This document shows positions 1-9,051 of a stretch of DNA of 9,051 nucleotides, piece after piece. Below the pieces are notes generated by a model that saw nothing but the letters and a program-made list of their open reading frames with translations, did not search any database and had not been told where the DNA came from. Source of the stretch: Nitrospirae bacterium UBA4572 (GTDB lineage Bacteria; Nitrospirota; Leptospirillia; Leptospirillales; Leptospirillaceae); the NCBI GenBank assembly GCA_002387725.1, contig DGKK01000051.1:4827-13877 (forward strand), read 5' to 3'. Every line of letters begins with the position of its first letter. Position 1 is the first letter of the stretch. Position numbers and translations under genes: made by a program.

Positions 1-1348
1 GGACGGCCTCCTGCGGCTTGTCCGGGAGGCCCACCTCCGGGGGCTCTCGGTCTTTCTCGACGTGGTCTATAACCATCTGGGCCCCGAGGGAAATTACCTC
101 TCCGACTTCGGCCCCTACTTTTCCACCACCACCCGCACCCCCTGGGGCAATGCCCTGAACTTCGACGGGCCTGACAGCGACCATGTGCGGCACTTCTTCC
201 TGGAAAACCTCCGAAGCCTGGCCCTCACCTTCGACCTCGACGGCTTCAGGCTCGATGCCATCCACGCCATCCGGGATCAGTCCCCCCACCCCTTCCTGGC
301 CGATCTCTCCCGCCTGGCCAAAAATATCGGATCCCGCCGGGGGCGGCCGCTCCCCCTCATTGCCGAGTCGAACGCCAACGACCGCTTTACCGTTCGGCCC
401 GTGGAGGAAGGAGGGCTCGGACTCGACTCCCAATGGAGCGACGACTTTCATCACGCCCTGCATGTGGCCTTCACCGGAGAGCGGCTGGGGTATTACCGGG
501 ATTTCTCGGGCGTCGACGACCTGAAGGAGTCCCTGGCCCAGGGCTTCGTCTACCGGGGGCAGTACGCCCCCTCCTTCCGGTGCCGGCGGGGGTCGGATTC
601 CCGGGACCTCCCCGGAGCATCCTTCGTTTTTTTCGCCCAGAACCACGACCAGACGGGAAACAGGATGCAGGGAGAGAGGCTGGCGGCCCTCCTCCCTCCG
701 GAGGCCCTTCCGGCGGTGGCGGCGCTGGTCCTTCTCTCCCCGGGCCTTCCCCTTCTCTTCATGGGCGAGGAGTACGGGGAGACCCGTCCCTTCCTCTACT
801 TCACCGACCACGGAGACCCGGAACTGATCGAGGCCGTCCGGCGGGGACGGAAGGAGGAGTTTTCCGCCTTCTCCTGGGCCGGTGACCTCCCCGATCCCCA
901 GGATCCGGAGACATTCGAACGCTCGCGTCTCATTCTTGCCGATCCCGCAAACCCCTTGAGCGACTTCCAAAAGCGGCTCCTGGCCTTTACCTCCCGTCTG
1001 GCCAAGCTCCGGAAGACCGTATCGGCCCTCTCTCCTCCGGAGGCCATTGGTGGGGATCAAAATCGGGTCTTCTCGCCCGCAGACTCTGTCCTGGCCATCG
1101 AACGGCGGGATCCTTCCCGGGAAGTCCTCCTTCTGGTGAACCTCTCGTCCTCCCCCCGGCAGATTCCCCTCATCCCCCTCTTTTCCCCCTCGCCCCTTCC
1201 CTCAGGAGGAAAGGAGATCCTCCTGGACTCCCGGGACTTCTTTGGCTCCGGAGAAGCCGCGGCCCGCTCCTCGCCCAAGACGACCGGGGAGGACGATCTC
1301 TCTCTCGACCCCTTCCATGTCCTCCTTCTTGACGGGAGGCCCCTGTGA
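1..1348 (+). CDS. treZ: Malto-oligosyltrehalose trehalohydrolase, 5'-truncated by window edge
   Basis: GH13 enzyme that hydrolyses maltooligosyl-trehalose to free trehalose plus a shortened malto-oligosaccharide in the cytoplasm, the last step of the TreY-TreZ route. The reading frame is open from base 2, so 448 residues are visible. Compared with the usual length of roughly 600, about 150 N-terminal residues (the CBM48-like domain and the first barrel strands) lie upstream. Seen: conserved region DVVYNHLGPEGNYL near visible residues 20-33, which is TreZ-typical; nucleophile Asp in DGFRLDAIHAIRD (visible residue 85); acid/base Glu in LIAESNAND (residue 122); and the third acid in FFAQNHDQTGNRMQGERL (Asp 216). 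A C-terminal beta-domain follows and ends in LDPFHVLLLDG. The QNHDQTGNR and NHLGPEGNYL signatures separate it from GlgB and GlgX. The GTG at 62 is an internal valine, not the start. The stop overlaps the treY start by four bases (GTGA). Family assignment is very secure. Confidence 0.96.
   Translation, partial: DGLLRLVREAHLRGLSVFLDVVYNHLGPEGNYLSDFGPYFSTTTRTPWGNALNFDGPDSDHVRHFFLENLRSLALTFDLDGFRLDAIHAIRDQSPHPFLADLSRLAKNIGSRRGRPLPLIAESNANDRFTVRPVEEGGLGLDSQWSDDFHHALHVAFTGERLGYYRDFSGVDDLKESLAQGFVYRGQYAPSFRCRRGSDSRDLPGASFVFFAQNHDQTGNRMQGERLAALLPPEALPAVAALVLLSPGLPLLFMGEEYGETRPFLYFTDHGDPELIEAVRRGRKEEFSAFSWAGDLPDPQDPETFERSRLILADPANPLSDFQKRLLAFTSRLAKLRKTVSALSPPEAIGGDQNRVFSPADSVLAIERRDPSREVLLLVNLSSSPRQIPLIPLFSPSPLPSGGKEILLDSRDFFGSGEAAARSSPKTTGEDDLSLDPFHVLLLDGRPL
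1334..1339 (+). promoter_or_regulatory. Ribosome binding site for treY
   Basis: GGGAGG lies five bases before the GTG at 1345, inside the last codons of treZ. It supports the GTG as the treY start and translational coupling across the GTGA overlap. Confidence 0.6.
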
Positions 1349-4262
1349 AGCCCTTTTCCCCGGGGGAGCTCCCCCGCCCTCCCCTCACCACCTACCGTCT
1401 GGGTTTTCACCGGGGCTTCCGGCTGGCGGCCGCCACCCGGCTTCTTCCCTATTTCGAGCGTCTAGGCGTCACCACCCTCTATGCCTCTCCCCTCTTTGCT
1501 GCCCGCACCGGAAGCGGCCACGGCTACGACCTCATCGACCCCTCCCGGCTCAACCCCGAAGTCGGCACCTCCATGGAGCTCGAGCGACTCTCCCGGGAGC
1601 TTGGGAGTCGGAACATGGGCATGATCCTGGACATCGTCCCCAACCACATGGCGGCCCACTATGAAAACCCCTGGTGGCGGGACCTCCTTGAAAACGGCGA
1701 AGCCTCGGCCTTTTCGATGTTCTTCGACGTCGACTGGACTCCCCCCCAGCAGGCCCTGGCCCATCGGATCAGCCTCCCGGTCCTGGGAGAGCCCTTCCGG
1801 AGGGTCCTGGAAAATCAGGAGCTCGAACTGGTCTTTACCGGGACGGGATTTGCCGTGCGCTATTACGAGACGCTCTTCCCCGTCGATCCCGCCACGCTCC
1901 CCCCCGTCCTTTCCGAGATCCGGGAGACCCTCCGGGCCTCTTTCCATCCGGAAAACGACCCCGCCCTGGCCACCCTCGACCTCCTCCTCTCCCGGACAGA
2001 AGCCCTGCCGGCGCGGTGCGACAACCCCCTGGCCAAACGCCAGAGGTCGAGGTCCCGACGCACTCTCCAGGGCCTTCTCAAATCCCTTTATCGCGAAAGC
2101 TCCGCCTTCCGGGAGGCCCTGGAGAAGGTGCTGTCGGAATACCGGGGGATCCGCGGAATTCCCTCCTCCTTCGACCGCATGGAGGCCCTCCTCTCCACCC
2201 AGGTCTACTGGCTCTCCCACTGGAAGACCGTGACCAGGACCCTGAACTACCGGCGTTTTTTCGATGTGGCCGACCTGGTTGGGGTCCGGATGGAGGACGA
2301 TCGGGTCTTCGAGGCCTTTCATCGCCTCGTCGGGGAATGGATCAAAAGGGGCTGGATTGACGGAGTCCGGGTGGACCATATCGATGGCCTCCGCGACCCG
2401 GCCACCTATCTGTTCAGACTCTCCCGCCTTCTCCGGGACGAACATCCCGAGTCGGTTCCCCTCGTCTGGGTGGAAAAGATCCTGGGGCGGGACGAGACCC
2501 TTCCCGACTGGCCGGTCATGGGAACCACGGGCTACGAGTTCGCCTCCCGCGTTCTGGATCTCTTCACCGACCCGGAGGGGGCGCGTCAGGTAAGGGAGTG
2601 GTATGAAACCCGACTCTCTCCGGGCCAGGGATTCGAGGAGGTCGCCTACCAGCAGAAGAAATTCGTGGCCGAAACCCTCATGGGCGGAGAGCTCAGGCGC
2701 CTCACCCTCCTCCTCGAATGGATCGCCATGGAGGAGCGTGACGTCCGGGAGACCGGATTTAGAGAGCTCCAGACCGGCCTCGTGGAGGTCACCGCCTGCA
2801 TGGATGTCTACCGCACCTATATCCGGGAGGACAGCGTGCCGGATGAGGCGAAGCGCCGGATCGGACGGGCCCTTGACCTCGCCAGGACCCGGCATCCGAA
2901 CCGCCGTCAGGGACTCTTCCGCTTCTTCGAACGGGTCCTGACCCAGGGGCCCCCTCCGGGGGCCAGCCCCGAGAAGAAGGCGCGATGGGCGGACTTTGTC
3001 CTCAAATGGCAGCAGTTTTCAGGGGCGGTCATGGCGAAGGGGGTCGAGGATACCGCCCTCTACCTCTATACGCCCCTCCTCTCCGCCAATGAGGTGGGAA
3101 ACGATCCGGGGCGTCCCCCGACAGGCCCCGAAGACTTCCACCGGTTCAACCGGGAACGGCTCGACCGCTTTCCCCTCTCCCTCTCCGCCACCTCCACCCA
3201 TGACACCAAGCGAAGCGCCGACGTCCGGGCCCGGATCGCGGCCCTCTCCCTCTTTTCCGAAGAATGGATCAAGGCCGTCGGGCGGTGGCGGCGCTGGAAC
3301 CGACCCGCCCGACAGGCCTCCCGGGGCGTTCCGGAGATCCCCGATCCGGCCCTGGAACATTTTCTGTACCAGACCCTGATCGGAGCCTGGCCGCTCGAGG
3401 CCCCGGACGAGAGCTTTGTCCGCCGGATCGAGGGCTATCTCGTGAAGGCCCTGCGCGAATCCAAGCAGCACACCAACTGGATCACCCCCGACCCTGCCTA
3501 CGAGGAAAAGGTTCTCCGCTTTGTCCGGGAGATCCTCCGCCCCGAACGGGCGAGCCCCTTTTTCAAGGACTTCCTCGCCCTCCAGAAAAAGATCGCTTCC
3601 TCGGGCGCCCGGATCTCCCTCTCCCAGCTCCTGTTGAAGGCCACCGCCCCCGGCGTCTTCGACCTCTACCGGGGAGAGGAGCTCTGGGACCTCTCCCTGG
3701 TCGACCCTGACAACCGGCGGCCGGTGGACTACACTCGCCGGATCCGTCTGCTGAACACGGTGATCGACCAGTGGTCCCGGGAGCCGAAGGAGGCCTTCCA
3801 AAGCTTTCTGGACTCCTGGGGCGACGGACGGATCAAGCTCTTTTTGACCTGGATCCTGTTAAACCTCCGAAAGGACCACCCTGCCCTCTTTCTGGAGGGC
3901 GCCTATCGCCCCCTCCCCCCCCGATGGGAGGAAGAGCAGGGAGCCGTGGGATTTTTTCGAAGCCTTCACGACCGCGACCTTCTGGTGGTGACCCTGACGA
4001 CCCATGTGTCGGGAATGGCCAACGGCGGGATCGCGCTGGAGCGTCCCCCATCCGGAGAGATCCCCCTGCCGGAGGGGAGCGCCGATCCCTGGCTCCATCT
4101 TTTTTCGGGCGTCCCTGTATCGCCTGTGATGAACGGCAACGAAGCCGTCCTTCCCCTGGACCGGGTTCTCCAAAATGCTCCCTTTGCCGTTCTCTACCGG
4201 GGACCCGCCCCGTCCCTCCCTCCGGGAAATCCCCCCTCCCCTCACCAGAAAAGAGGACTCTC

Positions 4263-4266
<4 letters not shown>
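1345..4266 (+). CDS. treY: Malto-oligosyltrehalose synthase
   Basis: Intramolecular transglucosidase (GH13) that turns the reducing-end alpha-1,4 bond of a malto-oligosaccharide into alpha,alpha-1,1, giving the substrate of TreZ. It has 973 residues; known TreY proteins run from about 720 to about 950, so this is at the long end. Seen in order: an N-terminal TYRLGFHRGF block (residues 16-25); LYASPLFAARTGSGHGYDLIDP (45-66); DIVPNHM (96-102); NPWW soon after; NYRRFFD (301-307); nucleophile Asp 344 in GVRVDHIDGLRDP; acid/base Glu 377 in VWVEKIL; GTTGYEF; AKGVEDTALYLY (from 564); and the third acid Asp 620 in SATSTHDTKRS. The GTG start overlaps the treZ stop and has GGGAGG upstream. The next in-frame ATG would remove the N-terminal signature, so the GTG is preferred. 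The stop overlaps the glgX ATG. Some usually conserved residues differ (Gly 20 where TYRLQ is common; TRTLNYRR where a DELNYRR-like block is common), suggesting a divergent clade with the catalytic core intact. Confidence 0.96.
4251..4257 (+). promoter_or_regulatory. Ribosome binding site for glgX
   Basis: AAGAGGA sits five bases before the ATG at 4263. It fixes the glgX start within a longer open frame whose earlier part is treY read out of frame. Confidence 0.6.
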
Positions 4267-6502
<2,236 letters not shown>

Positions 6503-6503
<1 letters not shown>

Positions 6504-6988
6504 TGGGAACGAAACTGCCCAGTGCGGGCCTTCTCTCCCTGTTGTGTCTCCTGTGGGGAACCGAGACCCTTCCGGCGAGGGCCTTCAAGCTTCCGGACCT
6601 TCCCCGGAAGCCTCCCGACAAGGCCATTCATCCCTTGCCGTCCCGACATTTCTCCGGTCGTCTCGAGGGGCTCGATCTTCGCCACCATCCGATGACCCTC
6701 ACGGCCATTTTGGGGGAGGGACATCCCCTGGTCTTCCGCTTTGCCGGAGTTCTGGTTCCGGACACCATGGTCCTCTCCGGCGGAAAGGCGGTGGGGGTAA
6801 AGGCCCTGAAAAAGGGGCAAATGATCCGGATCGACTATCAGGAGGGGGGAGGAGCAGGAGAGATCCGGAAGATCTTTCTTCTTCCCATGGATTCCCCCTC
6901 CCCAAAAGGGGTCGCCTCCCCTCCTTCGGGAAAGAACCCTCCCCCGAAGACGCTTCCGCCAAGCGGACTCCGGACATCGAGCCGCTGA
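6503..6988 (+). CDS. Small predicted exported protein of unknown function
   Basis: 161 residues; I do not recognise the family. Seen: Lys 4 followed by a Leu-rich hydrophobic stretch (residues 5-18) and a plausible signal peptidase I site after Ala 27 (PARA|FK), so it is probably exported to the periplasm. Cys 15 is in the hydrophobic core and the preceding residues do not form a lipobox. The middle (about 50-127) alternates short hydrophobic strands and turns, including TLTAILG, LVFRFAGVLV, a Val/Leu strand before a GG turn, then ALKKGQMIRIDYQEGGGAGEIRKI. The 'L-K-x-G-x-x-[IV]-x-[IV]-x-Y ... I-x-I' pattern resembles small beta-barrel periplasmic domains such as DUF5666-like proteins; this is inference only. 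The last 32 residues are Pro/Ser/Lys-rich and probably disordered. The ATG overlaps the glgX stop by one base (TGATG) and has AAGGA upstream, so it is likely the last gene of the trehalose operon. No link to sugar chemistry is visible. The codon style matches its neighbours and the overlapping junction favours a real gene. Confidence 0.7.
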
Positions 6989-7002
6989 ATCGAGAAAACC
7001 TT

Positions 7003-7029
7003 CCTGATCCTGTTGGCCTGATCCTGTTG
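7003..7029. repeat. Two-copy 14-bp-period direct repeat
   Basis: The 13-base unit CCTGATCCTGTTG occurs at 7003-7015 and again, exactly, at 7017-7029, with one G between. It starts 15 bases after the stop of the small exported protein gene, in the convergent gap. It could be a slippage duplication or a protein site; nothing in the sequence decides. Confidence 0.75.
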
Positions 7030-7033
7030 ACCA

Positions 7034-7054
7034 GGTCCCGGGCCTTGCCGGACC
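7034..7054. other. Hairpin in the convergent intergenic gap
   Basis: GGTC-(C)-CGG / CCG-GACC forms a seven-pair stem with one bulged C and a six-base loop. It would form in RNA of either strand. No U-tract follows on either side, so it is not a classical intrinsic terminator. It may still slow or protect the 3' ends of the two converging transcripts. Confidence 0.35.
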
Positions 7055-7072
7055 CTCAGATCGCCGGGCAAC

Positions 7073-7089
7073 GCCTCCACAAGGGAGGC
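7073..7089 (-). terminator. Weak hairpin at the end of the MFS gene
   Basis: GCCTCC / GGAGGC makes a perfect six-pair GC-rich stem with a five-base loop. It begins at the last base of the transporter stop codon when read on the minus strand. No T-tract follows it, so termination here is a weak inference from position and stem alone. Confidence 0.3.
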
Positions 7090-8339
7090 TAGCGGGAGGG
7101 CTCGAGGCGGTCCGGCATGAAATGGGAGAAGATTCCGGCCGCCAGGGCGGCGACCCCGGCAAAGACCAGAAAGGCAAACCTGAACCCCACATTTCCCACC
7201 GACACCCCCTGGAGCGCCGGCCCCACCACCGCGCCGAGAGCCATGGCAATCTGGGAGAGCCCCATCAGAAGGTTGAATCCCTTCTTTCCCCGGGTCAGAT
7301 CGCTGACGATGAGCGCCACCGAGACTCCGTAGATTCCGGCGGAGATCCCGTCGAGAATCTGGGTGGCAAGAAGGATTTCGGTGTTCATCGTGGTGGCGCA
7401 GATCATCGACCGGATCGGCATGAGAAGAAAAGCCAGGGAGAAGACCAGCTTGTGCCCCCACCGGGAGCTGACCCGCGCGGCCCACCAGGCCACGGGGATC
7501 ATGGTGGCCTGGGCCAGGATGACGACCCAGGCCAGCTTGCCGTTGCCTCCGTCGAGAAAGCGCAGATAGAGCATGAGAAGGGGCATCACCGGGGTATTGG
7601 CCACCTGGAAAAGGGCGGTCGATATCAGAAGGGTGCGGATGGCGGGGTTCCGGAAAAAGTCGGCAAAGACACGCCACAGGGGACGCTCGTCCCGGACCTC
7701 GTCGTGCTCCAACGATCCGGGACCGCTCCGGGTCTGGTGGTAGACCATATCCTTCCGGCGGATCAGGCCGATGGAGAGGAGGGCCAAGACCGACCCCAGG
7801 GTGATGGGGAGGAAGCCTGACAAAAGCCCGAGGCGGTGGATCAAAAAGGATGTTCCGGCGGCGGAGACAAGAAAGCCGGCATGGTTCCACATCTGGTTCT
7901 GCCCCATGGTCCGGGCAAAGTTCCGGTGGCCGGAGAGAGAGAAGGCCAACGTCGAGGAGAGGGTGAAAAAAAAGGCGCTTGCGCCTCCGGAGACAAAAAG
8001 AAGGGTGTCGGCAACCACAGGGGTCCCTCCCGCCAGGGGAAGCAGGGTCAGACCCAGTCCGTAGACAAAGACCACGACAGAAAGGAGGGTGCGGTGGCGG
8101 GGAGTCATTTCGGCAAAGAGCCCCGACAGGGGCTGGAAGATGAGGGCTCCGGCCCCGAAGATGGCGGTGGCCACGCCGATCTCGGAAAAGCTCCAGCGGG
8201 CTTCCTTCAGGTAGTCGGTCAGGAAGGGGATGCTCACCCCGATGATGACCCCCAGCCAGAGGTTGAGGAGGTTCAGCCCCAAAAAGCTCCCGGACAGCCA
8301 GGATGGGAGAGGGAATTTCAGGGAGAGCTCCCCCGTCAC
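7089..8339 (-). CDS. Major facilitator superfamily transporter, 12 TM, substrate unknown
   Basis: 416-residue inner-membrane protein predicted to move a small solute by proton or ion coupling or by facilitated flux. Seen: about twelve hydrophobic helices in a 6+6 pattern. Helix 1 is near residues 18-40 and helix 2 near 54-75. A polar central loop lies near residues 193-235, containing the Lys/Arg/Glu-rich stretch after RRKDMVYHQ. Partial MFS motif A appears in both halves: GLFAEMTPRHR after helix 2 and ARVSSRWGHK after helix 8. Helix 10 carries LDGISAGIYGVSVALIVSDLTRG, a pattern I associate with uncharacterised general MFS_1 proteins rather than a named sugar porter. The GTG start forms a GTGA overlap with the end of the maltokinase gene. 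GGAGGAGGAG lies immediately upstream and no other good start exists before Met 78. Co-transcription with maltokinase makes a saccharide or stress-related solute possible, but the substrate cannot be read from the sequence; a drug or metabolite exporter is equally open. Confidence 0.9.
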   Translation of the reverse strand: MTGELSLKFPLPSWLSGSFLGLNLLNLWLGVIIGVSIPFLTDYLKEARWSFSEIGVATAIFGAGALIFQPLSGLFAEMTPRHRTLLSVVVFVYGLGLTLLPLAGGTPVVADTLLFVSGGASAFFFTLSSTLAFSLSGHRNFARTMGQNQMWNHAGFLVSAAGTSFLIHRLGLLSGFLPITLGSVLALLSIGLIRRKDMVYHQTRSGPGSLEHDEVRDERPLWRVFADFFRNPAIRTLLISTALFQVANTPVMPLLMLYLRFLDGGNGKLAWVVILAQATMIPVAWWAARVSSRWGHKLVFSLAFLLMPIRSMICATTMNTEILLATQILDGISAGIYGVSVALIVSDLTRGKKGFNLLMGLSQIAMALGAVVGPALQGVSVGNVGFRFAFLVFAGVAALAAGIFSHFMPDRLEPSR

Positions 8340-9051
8340 ACTCCTCCTCCGAACTCGGGCAGGGGGGCGTCAAGAAGGGCGAGGATCCCCGAAAGGGGAA
8401 TCTCGACCCATCCGGGACGATTGTCGATTTCATAGGCCAGTTCGTAGAGGGCCTTCCTGAGAAGACAAAGCCCCAGTATCCCACCGGCCGGGGCCGGCTC
8501 GGGAAGGAGTCCCTCCACCTCCCTTCCATAGGCCCCAAGATAGCGCCCGAACTGCTCCCGGTACCACCCCTCCGCCCTCTCCCGCCCCGTGGTCCGATCC
8601 GGAAGGGCCGACACGGAAAGGTAGTGAAAGGATCGGAGCATGCCGGCCACATCCTGAAGGGGGGTCGTGCGAAGGCGACGCAGAGCCAGCGGCACCGCCG
8701 GCTCCCCTTCGAAGTCGAGAAAGATCACCCCCTCGTCCCGTGTCACCAGCACCTGTCCCAGATGAAAGTCCCCGTGGCAGCGTATCCGCATTCCCCCCGG
8801 ACCCCGGGCGCGGCAGTCCCTCAAAAAGTCATCGAGTCTCGACCTCCGCGAGAGCAGGTCCTCGGCCCTTTCCCGGGCAGACCCCGATAGCCCGGACTTC
8901 CTCTCCTCCAGCGCCCGGAAGACACGCGCGATCCTCCCGTCGATCTCCTGGCACAGACCGGCCAGATCCTCCCCGGTGAAGGGCCGGGGAGAAAAGTCGG
9001 GGTCGGAGGGATCGCCCCCCAGCGCCCGGTGTAGGCGGGCGGTCTCCCGGC
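8336..9051 (-). CDS. Maltokinase, C-terminal part (possibly of a TreS-maltokinase fusion)
   Basis: ATP-dependent kinase that phosphorylates maltose to maltose 1-phosphate, the donor for GlgE. The frame is open to the window edge, so only the last 237 residues are visible. Translating to the edge gives a helical segment (RETARLHRALGG, then DPDFSPRPFTGEDLAGL) typical of Pep2/Mak. Next comes the aminoglycoside-kinase-like catalytic block RCHGDFHLGQVL (catalytic Asp encoded at 8770-8768), then the metal-binding FLDFEGEP (Asp at 8716-8714), then TTPLQDVAGMLRSFHYLS and the C-terminal RKALYELAYEIDNRPGW. These signatures identify maltokinase over choline or aminoglycoside kinases. It may be a free-standing Mak (about 450 residues) or the C-terminal half of a TreS-Mak protein (about 1,100); the missing 5' part would tell. 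Only an internal TTG at 8824 could serve as a start, and it would cut off conserved kinase sequence, so it is not the start. The stop overlaps the transporter start by four bases. Likely neighbours beyond the edge are glgE, treS or glgB. Confidence 0.92.
   Translation of the reverse strand, partial: RETARLHRALGGDPSDPDFSPRPFTGEDLAGLCQEIDGRIARVFRALEERKSGLSGSARERAEDLLSRRSRLDDFLRDCRARGPGGMRIRCHGDFHLGQVLVTRDEGVIFLDFEGEPAVPLALRRLRTTPLQDVAGMLRSFHYLSVSALPDRTTGRERAEGWYREQFGRYLGAYGREVEGLLPEPAPAGGILGLCLLRKALYELAYEIDNRPGWVEIPLSGILALLDAPLPEFGGGV
8341..8350 (-). promoter_or_regulatory. Ribosome binding site for the MFS gene
   Basis: The minus strand reads GGAGGAGGAG, ending one base before the GTG at 8339-8337; its first GGAGG gives normal spacing. 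It lies within the last codons of the maltokinase gene and supports coupled translation. Confidence 0.6.

Noticed and set aside
62..64. GTG as start of treZ
   Set aside because: It encodes the first Val of the conserved DVVYNH motif; the preceding frame encodes the matching barrel helix and strand.
1462..2895. 477-codon open frame antisense to treY
   Set aside because: It is a mirror of a C-ending-codon gene in GC-rich DNA; the product is Gly/Glu/Pro-rich with no domain, while treY on the other strand is unmistakable.
3771..4262. Upstream extension of the glgX frame by 164 codons
   Set aside because: This part is treY read out of frame and has low-complexity composition; the conserved GlgX N-terminus begins exactly at the ATG at 4263 with a ribosome site.
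6545..6549. Possible lipoprotein Cys (residue 15) in the small exported protein
   Set aside because: The residues before Cys are Leu-Leu with no small residue at -1, so the lipobox rule is not met; an ordinary signal peptidase site after Ala 27 fits better.
6838..8652. 604-codon minus-strand frame spanning the MFS gene and part of maltokinase
   Set aside because: It is Pro/Arg/Ser-rich and crosses two well-supported genes in a different frame, including their overlap and the non-coding gap.
8822..8824. TTG as start of the minus-strand kinase
   Set aside because: The frame stays open to 9051 and the upstream residues match the maltokinase helical region, so the gene runs off the window.

Overview
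The window is a GC-rich, almost gap-free bacterial chromosomal segment carrying alpha-glucan/trehalose metabolism. The third codon position is strongly biased to C or G (CTC, CCC, TTC, GCC, GAC). Genes are packed into overlapping transcription units, as in many free-living Gram-negative bacteria. No rRNA, tRNA, mobile element or CRISPR array is present to fix the taxon. The style of the sequence would fit a Nitrospirota (Leptospirillum-like) or proteobacterial genome, but that is only an impression.

Left and centre, + strand (1-6988): a tight cassette of treZ (5' end cut by the window edge), treY, glgX and a small predicted exported protein. Every junction overlaps: GTGA between treZ and treY, ATGA between treY and glgX, and TGATG between glgX and the small gene. 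This suggests a single translationally coupled transcript. GlgX (TreX-like) debranches glycogen-type glucan to linear malto-oligosaccharides, TreY converts the reducing end to an alpha,alpha-1,1 linkage, and TreZ releases trehalose. All three enzymes keep their GH13 catalytic residues.

Convergent gap (6989-7088): about 100 bp holding a 14-bp-period direct repeat and two short hairpins without T-tracts, between the ends of the two opposing units.

Right, - strand (7089-9051): the C-terminal part of a maltokinase (free-standing, or the C-terminal half of a TreS-maltokinase fusion; its N-terminus lies outside the window). It is followed, with a GTGA overlap, by a 12-TM major facilitator transporter. 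Maltokinase makes maltose 1-phosphate for GlgE. The locus therefore appears to hold both a glucan-to-trehalose arm (+ strand) and part of a trehalose/maltose-to-glucan arm (- strand), arranged tail to tail.

The enzymes are known families and I see no clearly new system. The least explained items are the small exported protein attached to the trehalose cassette and the transporter coupled to the maltokinase.
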